A DNA stretch of 64,000 nt from Glandiceps talaboti (GCF_964340395.1 NC_135550.1:5478101-5542100); one strand, 5' to 3'; shown: positions 11,401 to 27,300, counted from the first letter of the stretch. A program made the numbers and translations. Notes: generated by a model from the letters alone, not told the origin.

Positions 11401-14400
11401 CAAATTAAAAAACTTACAAGTGCTTTCAGTCCTAATAATCATTGTGAGACAGAGTTAATAGCGATGTGTTTTTATGTGTAACTCTGATAAAAATCACTAA
11501 AAGCAATATACTCAACTTGTACCACTACCAGGAGTAACAGGATAACTTGTGTTTGAATTATTTATCACAAAAAGATTGCTGCAGGGACTGTTGCTAACTG
11601 GTCTAAATGTGCATATAGTTGCCTGGAGCTCTGAATGTCATTTAGCAAGCCTAGGTCTTTGTTATGTCAATGATGGTGTAATAGAATAGACAAATTACTT
11701 ATATTTAGACTTGCCCTATTACGTTTTTGTCTGTATTGCTGAGGCCATTGGAGTACAGTAAGTGCAATTAGAGCTTGGTCAGTGACCCACTGCAAAGTAT
11801 GCTTAGATCAGTAATTGTACTGACTACATAACATCTACACCACAGGTGGTTGTAAAGACAACTGATCACTTCAGAACTACTTACAAATCAGTCATTTTGC
11901 CATGATCCTAAAAGTATACCACGGTAAATGAGGCGAAATCTGAATGAGTTCGGTCTAGTTTCCTGTACTTTAGGAGAGCATTCTTTATAGAATATTCTGA
12001 TAAGCTGGAAGAATTTACCTACTTATGCCAACTTTTCAACATTATACAAGTCATTAAGAAATTTAACAGGAAGATGTTACAGTTTTGTTTTTGTTTGGTT
12101 AACAAGATTCCTGCTCGAAAACAAAGTTTTGTGAGTGCATACTTATAGCTACTGGCAATGTTTTCATAGTGTGGGACCACAGTATATTCTCCCCACTGTA
12201 CAGAAAGCATGGGGTTAACACCAACCTTGCCACCCATGCCACGCTAGACAGAATTCTTCTGTGCTTCTAATTTGTTCTACCATCGTAGAGCTTTAGTAAT
12301 CTTTGAGTGGCAATATTATAATATTACTTTCACAGGAAGGGAAATGGCTGATCACCCATGTACATGCATAGACCCTCCACCCAGGAGGAGGGTCTATGGT
12401 ACATGGGTATATGTGTTATATGCTGATCATTATGCAAACATTGGTGCAAATTAGCATGGTATTGATATGTAAATTTATCATTATGCAAATTAGTCACCAT
12501 CCTTGCAATCTATCCTGTGGAAAACACCGGAATCCTGAGATGCACATTTGACAATTAGGATAAGGGGCAGACTTCTGTGTTTATAGTTGTAAAATCCATA
12601 TATACAGTATGAAATTTAGCAAAATCTTTCCAAAGTATAAATCTTGGTAACTGTATACATGCAGCAGTTGTGAGAAAGCCTTCCAGAGCCAGAGAATCTG
12701 TACTATATAAAAAGTCAGTGCAATACAATCAGTTTTATTACGTCTGTCTGTATGTCTGTAAAAATAAAAATAGAACACCATACCTTTGCTATCTTGTCAA
12801 CAACCACAGTGATCTAGATTTTAATGAATGACCCTAAATCTCAAAGGGCAGCGTTTAAAACATATCTGATTTTATGAATTAAGGTCACCAACATCAAATA
12901 CCCAAGGCAATGTCTGTTTTGGTACCCAATGAAAGTTTTGCTTGCTTGTCATTGAGTTAAAATCTATCTGCCCAGCATTGGGTTATGGTAATAGTCACCT
13001 AATTGCAAATTGTCCTTCCCCAAATTTCAGAGCTGACAGTAATTAACATTGTTATGTGGTCACACCCTTTTGTTTCTATGAAATTGTAGATGATGAAGGG
13101 TAACATCCCATAATTACTTGTGACTAGTATAACACTGACTTAGTGCCATTCTGTTACATTCATTACACTATGCATAAGCCATTGATGAATGTAGTGGCTA
13201 ATAGATCAGAACCCTTATACAGTGACTGTGTGCATATTTAGTATTGCTCAGAACTTTTTATCCATGACTCTAATTCTTATCATAGAAAATTGAATTCTAA
13301 ATAATTGTTATTAATTTGGTTATTAGGGCTTTGTTGTCATTGATCAACAACAGCAATAACAACGACAACAATTTCAGGAACTTGGAAGGTTTTTCATTTG
13401 CCATACTTGGTGATTGATTTTCAGTACTTGTGTTATCCAGACAAACTTGTATTGACATTTGCTGACTTCAGTAGGCCAAAAACAAATTTCCTGACTTACA
13501 AAAAATATGAAAATTCAGAAATGATCTAAATATTAGGAACATAAAATTCAAGTGTCAAATATGCAATATGTATATGCACTAGTATCAAAAGTTGATATAT
13601 ATGATAGTAAGTCTTGCAAATAGTAGTAATGCTGCAAAAGGATGAGCAAAAACTAAGCTACAGTGTGTTCTGTGACTATGCTATATTGTACTGTACTGTA
13701 CAGTACTGTAGGAGACATTTTAGGATTAGAAGCAAGCCACTCAAATTAAGGTCTCTTCATTGAGGTGTAACGTGGTGAACTCTGGCACATTAAAAGCATT
13801 GTTATAGTAGCTTGATACTCTCAGACAGTACTTGTATTAGTAAGATAATCCTTGGACAAAGAATTCACAAATTATGACTATTTAAGATAACAATCTACAG
13901 GGAAGATAATTTTACAGTGGTAGTGAAATAGAACCTAAACAACAAAAAAAAAGGCTTGATGTTTAAGATGTTATCACCCTACTCTAAACTGTTCGTTAGC
14001 TCTCTGCTCTTTGTGTTGCTACTCGACTATACTTTGTGATTTTGTGTGGTACATACAATACTTTCCTTGGCCCCCTGGCGTGGCTCCAGGTTGTCCATAC
14101 CATTAAGTTATTAATAGGCTATACAGAGGTATTGGACAGTGGCTGACTTGATTATATGTATGTGTAACTAAAAGAATTTTTTCAATAACTAAACCAAAGT
14201 TTTCTTTCAAATGTGTAGGTTTGAACTTTGTATCAGTTCACCAAGTTTATGTAACAAAGGTTTTTTGATGAAAATTTTCATAAATTATAACTTAAAAGCA
14301 ACCAAATAGTATTGACTGTATTGAATTCATGATTTTTTTGTTTTCAGATAAGTTCAAACTGGAAGTTTTATTTATCTATTATTTTATAATTGTGTACATT

Positions 14401-14600
14401 TGATCAATTTACCTGAGGAAATATTGTACAGAAAATAATTTACCTTTTTTTACTTGCACAACTTATAAAGTGAATAGTCAAACTTGGTTGCAAAACACCC
14501 ACAATTAACATCATAGGACAGCGTGTACATTTGATCAATTTACCTGAGGAAATATTGTACAGAAAATAATTTGCCTTTTTTACTTGCACAACTTATAAAG

Positions 14601-14664
<64 letters not shown>

Positions 14665-17600
14665 GTTTATTTCACCAAGAATAAATGTACATGTACATGA
14701 TTGGTGAGGACCAGAGAGGTAGTTCTAGTGGAACTAATCGAGTCTCTGGCCCTGAATACATACACTTGTTAAATGAAAGCAGTAAATTTTGCCATCTTAT
14801 ATACATTAGATATACATTAAATATATTTACAGTGTCAACAAAGACTGAAACTTACATTAGAAAGAAAAAAAATATGATACAGGATTTTCACTATACTGTG
14901 TTCAAAAGATAATTTTTAAGCGACTTTTTAAATAAATTTCTTGAGGTTATTGATTTTATCAGATTTGGAGTTTCGTTCCAGTGTTTTGCGATAGAGTAAT
15001 AAATGTTGTTTTGAGTTGTACTTAAATTTACTTTTGGAATAACGAAGTTGTCGCCAGTGGCAAGACGTGTATTATATGAATGTGATATAGAGGTAGCATA
15101 ACGATCTATTGAATGAGCATAATGACCTGTCTTTAAATCAAAAGCAAATACACAAGTTTGGAATTTACAAAGCTTATAAATGTTAAGAATGCCAAGTTGT
15201 CGGAATAAAGGAGCACTAGGTGTGTTTGGATCAGAAAAGGTGATCAGTCTAACGAGTCTTTTTTGTAATTTAAAAATGCGGTCTAAGTGAGTTTTATATG
15301 CATTGCCCCAAATTTCAATACAATACATTATATGGGGAAGAATAAAGCAATTGTACAAAAGTAACATGGTTGATTTAGGGAGATAATGGCGTAAATATGA
15401 GATAAGGCCTACTTTTTGGCTGACTTTCTTAATGACTGTATCAATATGGGATTTCCAGGCTAGTGAGGGGTCAAGAGTTACCCCGAGATAAACGGCTGAT
15501 GGAACAGTCAAACTTGGTTGCAAAACACCCACAATTAACATCATAGGACAGCCAACAGTTGTCAATCGCACAACTTAGTGAGAAGTCAAACTCGTGAGAA
15601 GTCAAACTCAGGTTGTGAAACACCCACAACATCTTTGCAGGGCCAAGAATTTCAATCGCACAATTCCCATAACATCATTGGCAATCCAAGGAAAGCTTGA
15701 AAAGGTTTTTGTCTTTGAACAACTCATTAACATTTACCCAACTGTTTGAACGCAGTCATAGGTAAATGTTTGCTTTGTTTTTAATCCCACTACCTCAAGC
15801 TATGTTTTTGACCCTTTCTGTATGAGCATTTGTCCTCCATTTGAAATGCAGTAAATCCGACCCATTGCAAAATGATGTCATGGTTTACTTACATGTATAT
15901 ACACAACATAGACAACTTTATGCTGTGTATGTTATTATTTTTACTCAATAATAGATACTTGTAGACAAGATAAATGAAGTACTGCAAGCTTCCAAATGCA
16001 GTTAGTCAGAATGATGTTTATGAAGAGTAAAAATACAAATAATTATAGTATTTAAAATAGTTGTGCTTATCTTGTATTTGGAGTTACAATGGGTTAAATG
16101 GTTAGTGGCTGGCTTGATGGAATCTGCAGGTTACCTGTATTAGACTTGTCATTTCAATTTGTTTCTAAATGGCTACATTCCTTGGGCAAGATTTGAACTA
16201 CCTCTGTGCCTCAGTCAACCAAGCTGTATAAATGGGGACCAGATAGGATAGGGGTTGTTATGTGATTGATTTAATCCTATCTGCCAATGGTTACAGATGC
16301 AGCAATGGGTTGTATGTTCCCCCTAGGGAGCTGAAGTTCCTTGTCCTGTGCTGTTAAAAGCCTGTGCCATGGGATAGTGATTGTGCTGCACTATACATAA
16401 TGACTTTAATTTCACTTCTAAAACATGAACAATTATCATATGTAGCGTTTTACTTACTTCCAAGCCAATGACAATGACACAGTACAATAGTGTGTTCTCT
16501 TTCGAAACTTGTCTGAGTCATGTAAGATTGCAGCACATTTTAAATAGAAGTACCGGTATAATGTCATTACATTAATCACTCATGGTTTCATAAGTGTCTT
16601 GAGAGATTCCTATACATTGAATGGTATTGTAGTTCATACTTCAAGATGTATATAATTCTCGCAAACCAGAGTACTTATTTCTGCTGAAACAATGAAAACC
16701 CTCTTGGCGGGTACATTTTGGACGGTGGCTGTGGTTTACGACTTTGGATATATGTTTGTACCTGTGTACAGTCAAAACATCCTATAAATATTGTCGCTGA
16801 TTTGTCCTTTTTTTCACAGTATGTATGCAAATTTTTACCTGGGTTCTTGTAATGTTTTTGACACAATTATGAATGGTTCAAACACTCATTAAAAAGAAAA
16901 ATGGAAGAGTGGGTTCAATAATGTACAACCTTTCAGAAGGACAGTGACTATAGTGTAGCCCATAATTTCACAGTTGTGCTATGCTATGTATGTAATATGC
17001 TATATGTCTTTTATATAATTTGCAGGTTAACAGGGTTGTTCGACAAGCTACTCAAGACCACTGGGGTCCCTGGGGTGAGTTTGGGCCTTGTTCACGGAGC
17101 TGTGGTGGGGGAGTGTCCTATCAAAAGAGGGGATGTATCACCGCAAGGTAAGCACTAACAATTCTCTGTCATGTATTCTTTGTCTCGTTAGCAATTTAGT
17201 TTTTAAAACTTTACAAGGAGAATAAGTAAGACAACAGTAAGGACGTTACATTTGGATGTTTCATTCAAAAAACTTCAATCTTTCTGTGCAAGTCATTCAC
17301 ATATATACTGTAACAATAAACAAACTACTCTAGTAACAAGACATCGGTGATCTGTCTCCTTAAATTTGGCAGGAGGAGGGGGGAGTTGTATGTAAACTGT
17401 GAGATAGATGAACAAAAATGTGCCACCAAATTGGTGACACATGTTTAGGAGCAACTGAGATGGTGCTTTTAAAGTTCCAAGATATTTGGGTCTGGAAATC
17501 CCTTATCATAAATCTCAGTTGGAAACAAATGCTGAATGATAAATGTTGTGAAGATGCACCTACACACATCATTTATTCTCCACAGTCAAACTATCAAAGT

Positions 17601-20600
17601 ATTCGATCAGATGAATAGTATTACCAAGTTCATTATTTATAGAATCAAATCTGTATATCTGTTAACTTGTCATGTTCTTTCCCCACCCCACCCCCATCCC
17701 CATCCTCAGAACTGATGGAGGACACAGCTGTGTAGGACCAGATAAAAACTTCCGTTCTTGTAACATCCAAGACTGTCCTGAAGGTTCAAAAGACTTCCGA
17801 GCTGAACAGTGTGCTAAATACAATGATGTACAGTTTGAGGGAAAGTACTTCAAGTGGGTGCCATACAATGGAGGTAAAAGCTATTTTCTTTATTAGGAAA
17901 TTTGTACCATATTTAAAGTTAAATAATGTAGCATACCACACCTGTTCACAGTGTTGTGAATTGTGCCATACTGATTGGCCACAAAGTACAAATTCACAGA
18001 TTTCAGTATTTTCATGGAATGTTAGCCATGGACAGATATTCATTAAACTTACTCTGGAAAACAAAGTATAGAACAAGGAAAACATCAAAATTAATTTTCT
18101 TCTCAATGAATGATGGAAATATTCAAAGCAGTCAAAAATTTCAATAATTTCATTGAATATTGGGCAAACACAATAGTTGAAATGTTTCTAGACATCAAAT
18201 GCTTGATACTTTAATATATTTTAATATATTTGAAGAAAATATGAAGTGCATACAAAAGTGTCAAAAATAATATGAACCAAATACTTGAATGAGTTTTCTG
18301 TTTCCTTTGCAGCTCCTAACAAGTGTGAACTGAATTGCATGCCAAAAGGAGAACATTTCTACTACCGTCATGCTTTGAAAGTTATTGATGGTACAAGATG
18401 TGATGATGATTCCATGGATGTCTGTGTTGATGGTATCTGTCAGGTGAGTGAGTCAAATTGACAGTACAGGTTATAACTTTGGTTAAGGGGGCTACAGTAT
18501 TTAAATTGAGAAAATATCAAATCACATGACAAGAGTTTGGATTGAAAATTTTAAGGTGAAATAAAATGAAATTTACAGCAATGTAATGATGAATTAACTT
18601 TCTTAAAATACCTTCAAATTAGAGTTATGATCAGCATACTTTCTCACATGCTGTCTATGGAATAAACTATGGCCAAATCTACACCTAAGGCATTCAGATC
18701 CTATCCTCTAAAGTCTTCAGTATATAACTGTACAGTGCCTCAGAACTTTACTATGTACAGGAAACTAAATTGATCATTGATTGATTGATTGATTATTGAT
18801 TGATTGATTGATTCCAAATGTAGTTCTTAATCACAAATACTGATCTTTGTCATGCAAATTAGACCATTTATTTGTTCTTTTTGCTTCAGATGTTGTTTAC
18901 ATTATCACTGTAAGTGTGTTTCAAAGGATTTTAACTCGGCATTGAGATTAAAGAATCGACACGCAGGAATTTGTATTCAGTCTGTTTTCAGCACCTGAAA
19001 GTGTTTTCTACTATGAACTGATTCCTGATTGAAGTATATGATCTTGAGTTGAAACCAGACAGTAGTACCTAAATATTGATTTTCATCTTTGGATTATCAA
19101 TGTGCGCTTCCAGAGGCTTTCACCTCTGCATTAGAGTTGGAAAATCAAAGTCAAACTGTATTTGGTCAACTTGGAGCACCAAACATTTCTGACAATTACA
19201 TTTGCCAATAAATGTTAGAAGTATATTCTTGACTAAACACTTGATAATGAAGATAGTAAAATGTAACAACCGATAGTGATGTTTAGGTTAACAATGCTGT
19301 GCATTGAAGGGCTTTCATCCCTGCAATGAAGTTGACATATCAAAAAAGAAAATTGTACATGTACTGAGTACACTGTAAGCACCAGGAAAATGTTTTTGGC
19401 AGGAATGAATTGCTGAAGTTTGATCTTGACTTGAAACCCAGTAATGTAGGTGGTACAGAGTACAGGTTGGCACAGTATTTGCTGATTTAATACCGTATGA
19501 TAATAATCATAAATGATATGATTTGTACTCCTTAGTCTGTTGGATGTGATTTCATGTTGGGTTCTGATGCTAAAGAGGATAAATGCAGGGAATGTGGTGG
19601 TGACGGAAGTAACTGCAATACAGTTGAAGATTTATTCGATCTTCAGGGCATGAAAGTCGGTAAGTGAAAACATCTGATCAATAGATTTCAACATTTTTGT
19701 GGTTGTTAAATTCTCTTGAATTACCCAATGGTTGGTTTCAAAGGAGGCTCACAGATGAAAAAACAACAAAGTATAAAATTGTTGGGATTTTGCTCGTCAT
19801 TTGTCAATTGAGGAGGAGGATTAGGAAGGGATATGTATTTACAGGGTACATTGTATTAGTTATTGTTCAGTTTTAAGTACTTTTAACAATCCCATGTAGC
19901 TTTTGAATGAATGAACAAACATTTAAACATGCAGAGAACATAAATGGATTTCCTAAAGAGGATTAGGGAGAACTGTTTTTCAGGCCAGGTTTTTTGTGCA
20001 TTACTGATGTTGACGGCCTGTAGCTTTGTGTACATTTCAAATCTTGAAGTTGAAGGCCATCTTTGTGTGTGTACACTTTAGATCAAATGGATGATCCGTT
20101 CTCAATCTGGTCTCATTTATCTCACCAAGTTTGTTTATATTGCTTTAAAAGCTGTTGATCAAATTATCTACAGACCCTTGATGGCCATTTTCTGTTGATC
20201 GATTAAAGCATTTGTTGATGCAGTAGATTTTATATGTATGTTGCCAATTCTTTCTGTAACTACAAGTGAACCTCAAAACAGAAAACACAGTAACTGAGAA
20301 GTAATTATTTCACTTTTAAGCAAATATAATATAATAAATAAGTGATACAGTTTTGTAATGAAATGAATACTTAACAAATTACTCTCAATCATTGTCTACT
20401 TATAGGTTACAATGACATACTGCTGATTCCAGCTGGTGCAACAAATATTTATGTTGAAGAAGTTACAGCATCTAATAACTACATTGGTAAGTGTGCAAAT
20501 GAAAATGTAAATATTTTAAGTCATTTATTTCATCTTTCTTTCTTTTCCTTCCTTCCTCCCTCCCTCCTTTCTTTCTTTCTTTCTTTCATACTTCACATGT

Positions 20601-21233
20601 ATTCTTTTGTACAAATAAAATATAGATCTTAAAAAGGATATAAAAAGTCGTTCATTTATTAGGCTATAACTTACATAGCTTATTTACTAATAGACCCTTG
20701 TCAGATTAGGATTAGCATTCGAGTGAGCAAAACAGTTGTCTGATTGAGCCATAGAAAAAGTTTGTCTGGACAAAAGAATGATTACTTAATGGTTCCACTG
20801 ATAACTTGATAGCACTAATGCTAGAACCTAGGGTTGAATTGTGGGTGGCAAGTTGTGCAATGAGAGTGTTGCATAACGGTGAAGTCCTTGAAGAGGCGCT
20901 TGTTACAAAAGAGTAAAACTTTAACTTGCTTTAAGATGCTGGTATTCCAAGTTTGATCATCAAGGAATATTTCATGGTCTGCAGATGTTTTTTTAATTTT
21001 GTGTTTATTTCATCATCTCAGCTGTGAAGAATGCAACTGGATATTATTACTTGAATGGTGACTGGAGGGTAGACCATCCCAAGTCTTTCCAAGCGGCAGG
21101 AACCACTATCCACTATGCCAGAAAACCACAATCATTTCCAGCACCAGAGATCATCAGAGCATTGGGACCAACAACAGAACCTCTGTACATTGTGGTAAGT
21201 ACATTGTATACTTATTGTGTGATTGTTCACACT

Positions 21234-21316
<83 letters not shown>

Positions 21317-24300
21317 CACTGATGTATGCAAGCACACATATGTACGTACAATATGCACTTTAAGCACACTTGCTTGCAAATCCACAACCACAAATAACAA
21401 ATGCACACACACATGCATGCCCAGTCACACACACACAGACAGACAGACAGACAGACACAGACACTATTCACTCACCAAACAGAATCTTCAATTGTTAGGA
21501 CATTACATATGTATTTACTTGGTATGAATCACAGTTTTATCTTCTGACTGGTGAAAATGAAGGCATAATCTTCCTCCATGCCAACCAAATTAAAGACATC
21601 ATTCATGTTTTTACTTGTAACATTCCCAATCATTCAACTTCCAGTACATATTGTTTTACAAATGCCTATTTCATCATATATGACTGTCAAAGACAATATA
21701 TTCAGAAATAGTATTTTCTGTCAAATGTTGTGCAGTACTGTAGCAAAAATACAAAAGTTCCAACTGGACCAGTTTTCATATGCAGTTTGCATTTATGTAT
21801 TGAGCAGTCTCACTTAGGAATTTACTGTGGCAGTGCTAATGATGAACTAGTTTATAAGGTACGTCGTGACGGGGCGCCCTCACACACATCGGTTAACCCC
21901 TTTCACAGCAGGCCGGTGAGGGTGGAACGACATGACGTATCTTACAGGCTAATGGTGAACATGCTTCAGTGTGTTGGCATATCAACAATAGTTGTATAAT
22001 GAAACAGTGTTGTGTTGTTTGTTTATCTTCTCGTTTGTTCCTGAAAAACTTATAATGGGTGTCCATTGTATGCATGAATTCACAACGCATATTTCCCATA
22101 AAATCTTGTGGTCTTCATCAGTATGCTAGTAAAAGAACAAAAAATTACCGTGTGAAGTGGGAGTGTAATATACTCCCTCTGTTAAATCTATTTTCATGTG
22201 TCATAAAGTTTTATGACTGGATTGTATGAATGGTGCATGTCTTTCAATAGGATGCCAACATGGTTGTCTAACGAATCAAAGTCAAAATCCCTCAATCAGC
22301 ACAAAATGTTGTTCATCCAATCAGTGAACCCCCACTAAACAGTTTATACTATAAGTACATTGTAGCTTTCTGACCATACCGGTATTTGGACATTACATAA
22401 CTGCCCCAATAAACACTAACTTTATGAGGGACTGTATTATTGGTTAGAATTTTGTGATTGATTAACAAAGTGATAATGTTAATGACTGTGTACCGGTGGC
22501 TGTGGATGAATTTTAAAATGCATCTCATGCATCTCAGGACTTCTAGAGTAATGAGTTTGACTATACTGTGAGGGGAGGTGTAAATCGTAATGATACCGTA
22601 TAAGAACTAAAGTAGTCATTTGATGGACAGATACATGCTGTATAGAAGTACTGCAGTATTTTAATTTCATTCCTGCCCCACACAATGGATATTGTCTGTT
22701 CTAAGGAGGTATGGATATGAAAGGGGCTTATTTTATTATTTGGAGCGCTTTACTTGAATACTAGTCAATTATTTATTATATCTAAAAATAACCAGTTACT
22801 TTAAACTGAGGATGCTTATCAAATAAATGATATATACTGTTATTTTAGCATTAAACTATCACAATTTTTAAGATATTAAGACATATACCTTATGCATGTT
22901 TTCTTGAAGGTGTGAATCACTGAGAATAATGAACATCTATGTTCTGCTATTTGCATATCTGCTGACTCCCATTAGACAATACACGTCCATATCCTAGACT
23001 TCCACTTAACAGTGAATGAGGAACAAGTTTCAAGTCAGTGTTTTTCAGATGTCATATGTTTGTGATCTGAAATATCGATATGACTCCTCAGAACCCTAAG
23101 TTTATGCAAATAACTTTTAATTGTTATTTCCTGTAGTGGTGTTCCCCTTTTTAAATACAAATAGTCATTCTGAAGTGTAATTATTTCTTTTATATAGTTA
23201 CTTGTCCAAGAAGATAACCCCGGCATCAAATATGAATACTCAATTCCTTTCGGAGTCAGTAATCCAACACCAGATACCTATTCCTGGATATTTGGATCCT
23301 TTGGAGAATGTAGTCAGGAATGCGGTGGAGGTAGGTCGAACTTTTTGACATTCAGTTGATCACTTCGAAAACTTTTATCTCTGTTTTCAACCACTGTAGA
23401 AACAGTTTGAACTGGCATTTCTTGTGAGTCATTACATAGTAAGAGATAGGGGAACATCAAATTATGGTGTGTCACTAGAAATTGTGGGAGTCAGTGGTGT
23501 ATCAAATTGGCTTAGAGGGCACACCCATAGGGGCTGTTATTTTTTTATTACATGCCAAATGAATTTTTGTATGGTGGGAATTGTGCGATGAGTTTTGTAT
23601 TTATGATTCAAGTTTGATTACCAAAATTTGACAGTATCTTTTAGAAGTCTTAATTTGGATAAGTACACTTTCTTGTATATTGCCCATGGGCAATATAAGT
23701 TTAACTTGCTTGGCATGTATCTGGGATTTTCCTCTCTAAGACAATGGGACCATTGCATGATTGTATAGTTCTCCTTATATCGGGTACTTTTTCATTGCAA
23801 GTCTTCCAATATATTGGACAGGTGTGTTTTCAACCATTATTAACTTCATGAATGAAATAACACAAATGGAACATCAAATATTACACTGTTTCCTTCTTGT
23901 CGTTAGGTTACCAGATTAGAAGTGTGTCCTGTGCAAGAAGTAATGATTATGAGGTAGTAGCTGATTACCTATGTGATTCCTCACTAAAACCAACATACAA
24001 CAGATCCTGTAATGGTCAGCCATGCTCTGCTAAGTAAGTATATATGCAGTAGACCATATCATCAGCTGTATCAATACACTGTGTTCCATGTGTTTGTGAA
24101 CAGAACTTCAGGTGGTTTTACGTATGTTTTGTATATACATACTGTATATTATCTTGCTAAATTTCAAAACACTTAATAGTTAAATTTGGACAACAATAGT
24201 ACTGAAAGTTGTCACTTGCAAAGAATTAACTTGCTCTCATATCTATATGAGAGGATAAATATTGGCCTAGGAAAATATGTGAATTCATCGAAATTCATCC

Positions 24301-27300
24301 TGTGTTACAACCTTCCAGTAGTGTACTGTTAGGTAACTCAACTACTACAAATGACTTAACATCATGTTGATGACATCTGAGTGATTCAGATAAAAGCTAT
24401 GTAGTCACTTCAAAATTAGATTCCACAAATATAGTTTTTATCACTATTACTATATATTATAAAGTAGTTCAATATTCTACAAATATAATATACTGTTACC
24501 ATTTCACTCGTAGATGGTTTATTGGGGAGTGGAGTCCATGTTCTCATAGTTGTGGAGACCATGGTACACAGGTTCGTTTGGTGTACTGTGAGCAAATCAT
24601 CCAGGGATCTACTAAAGCTGCTGTAGAAGATACATACTGTAGTGCCCTAGAAGGAGCTAAACCTGAATATGCAAGACATTGTAATGAAGGTGTGGCATGT
24701 CCAACTTGGCAAGTACAGGCATGGTCAAAGGTAGGCCAATCATAAATGTTAATATCATCCGCTTTGTAATTTAAACTAGCCTTTTGCAATGTTACTGGTT
24801 TTCTCATTAGCTGAAAAGAAGCAAGGTGAAATAGAAGCTATTGGAAGTCATGAAAGAAATGCACGTTCATGTGTTTGTTCATGAATATAAAAAAAAAAAC
24901 TATTTAAAGGGGCAATGTTACAATACATTGTGTTGTTTTATATATTAACTATCTGACAGGCATAGAAAGTACCAGGTATTGAATCCCATGTCCTTACACT
25001 AGAGTGTTATCTTATCAGTAGAGACATAAGGTTTATCTCCCTCCACTATCTATGGGTTTACATACTTCTAGGATAATTCGATCTAGCTCTGCCAAGCAAC
25101 TGTTTGTCATACATAATTGGAACTACAGTAATGATTGTAATACATTGCAGGTACCATAAACTTTCCTTTCTCTTGTGCTGTAGTAGTGTCATTTGATAGG
25201 AGTATATTACTGTGTCACTGTGTTGAAAAATTCACCACAGAGTGAAAAATTGAGCACATAATCAAACCTGTTCACTGTAGTACAGATCTTATACTGAATG
25301 TAAAACCTCTAAGGATACTCTATAGACTAAATAGAGGAAGACTGTACAACTTCCTTCCTCTGTGGTTTCACACTTAGTATTTAATCTGCTGACCAGCCTT
25401 GTCAGCCAAAGATGTCTCTATGGGCTAAATAGTTTACTGGTTACAAATAGAGGAGTTGGTGAGTGAAATATTACCACAAAATGTTCCTGGTTAACCATGT
25501 AGGCACTTGAAATATTGGCTATTATATGCTTCAAGTAAATAAGGGTGGTCTTGGAAATTTGTGGTTCTGAATATCTTAGAGTATGTTGCTAGCTATGGTA
25601 CATTTCCTCTGTAACCATGAGGTATAACTAAAAATAGAGTTTTGATGCACTCAGAAGTCAAGATAGGTCCAATGGCCAATTTAAAATTGAAAATGAGCAT
25701 GTTCAGATACTAAGGACTGTGGAATATATTTGTAGTTGGTTCCCAGTAACAAAGTATCTGGGGTGATCGGAGGGGAAAGCCCTTCTGTAAGTGTAAGAGT
25801 CTGGTTAATGAAGACTACTAGGTAATTTTCCGCTACCAACAATGTAAAAGATTGTTTATAATATTGAATGATTCATGTTTATTCATGGTATGATACCACA
25901 TAACCCAAAATACACCATTCAAGATGGCTGGTTGACAAGCTGCCAATTGTTTTGTATACTGGTATGCTATTTCACTGAGGACACACATTGTGTCTGACTG
26001 TCAAATAAATTACAACCTATTGAAATACATAAAAAAATTATTCATTTTTGATACACAGTGTTCAAAGTCATGTGGTCCAGGTAAACAAACCAGAGTTGTG
26101 AGTTGTGGAACTGATGTTCGTACTGTATCAAATGATGAATGTGATTCCAGTGATGAACCACACCCAGAAAAAGACTGTAATCTTGGACCTTGTGAAGGAG
26201 TTGAATGGATGGTATCAGATTGGAGCCAGGTAATTGTATACTTTACATGTAGTGTCTATTATTTGTTGTGATGATAATTTTAATATCTCCAAAATGAGAA
26301 CACCAATTTGAATTGCCACTTGCACTTTACCCAGTTATACTCATACATATTGGAGAATTAATTCTGGAAATATACCTGGAGGAAAAATATATTACAGAAT
26401 GATTTGATTTAAGAAAGAATCAAATACCTTTATTAGAATTACTTTTTCAGATGAAAATAATACAGCCATTGATGGTACTCCATTAGTGTGTGTGACACAA
26501 TGTGTGTAGTGTATACTCTTAAACAGTGCTCTGCCCACAACAGTGTTTTTTTTTTACTTTCTTAAAAAGATGGAGTGGAATTTTGTGTTCCAAGTTGAAT
26601 ACTTTGAATGATCAGTTGATGTATAAAATCTTTGACTCTTTAGGGACAATCACACAATGTCTCACAAGCTCAATAAATGAACTTTGTTTATTTAAGACAA
26701 AATCCCGTCCCCTCCTCCCAAATAAACATTCACAAATGTGACATTGATGCATTTATATATGAGGTAAACCATGATGAAAATTGTAATGGTCCTACCACTA
26801 CGATTGATGCAATGTAAAAAACATGATGATAAACACATTAAAATACTACTGTAAACCCAGCACTGTATATCAAATTAGAAGTCAATTTAATGAACTTATC
26901 AACATCTCAGTAGTAAATACAGAACTTGATATCATTGAAGGCATGAAAGTTTTTGAAATTTGGTTAGAAGTGTGCAATGCAAGTTCAACAATTGCATTGA
27001 CGCCACACTCCCCCTCCCCTAAACAAACTAAGTTTGTTTATTGAGCTTTATCTTGTGTGACATTGTGTGAATGTCCTCTTAGATTCCTCATAACAAACTT
27101 CAAAGCACTTGCTAGACTAGTCAAAAATATACACTTTTAGAAAATAAAAGATTATGTCACATTGTATCATTAGTGTTCTCAAGACTGTGGTCGTGGCATG
27201 GTATCACGTCAGGTCTACTGCTCCACCCAGTCAGGAACAATCTACCCAGATGGGAGATGTGATGACAATAGGAAACCTAAAGTTATAGAGGAATGCATAT

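Larger units (their letters stand above)
6194..17025 (+). other. Intron 2 of the papilin-like gene (10.8 kb)
   Basis: The largest intron. It separates the signal peptide from the first matrix domain. It holds a low-complexity C/A tract (about 11272-11370), a 55-bp hairpin (12354-12408), a 131-bp tandem duplication with a LINE fragment (14392-15552), and otherwise AT-rich unique sequence. I saw no supported coding exon in it. Its size and position fit an intron carrying regulatory elements, but none was identified. Confidence 0.7.

Noticed and set aside
14891-15571. ORF of 226 residues as a host gene
   Set aside because: It is a LINE reverse transcriptase C terminus; its first 20 or so residues read into the flanking duplicated intron sequence.
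21024-21527. ORF reading exon 8 through a (CA)n tract
   Set aside because: The real exon ends at the GTAAGT donor at 21195; the rest translates a microsatellite.
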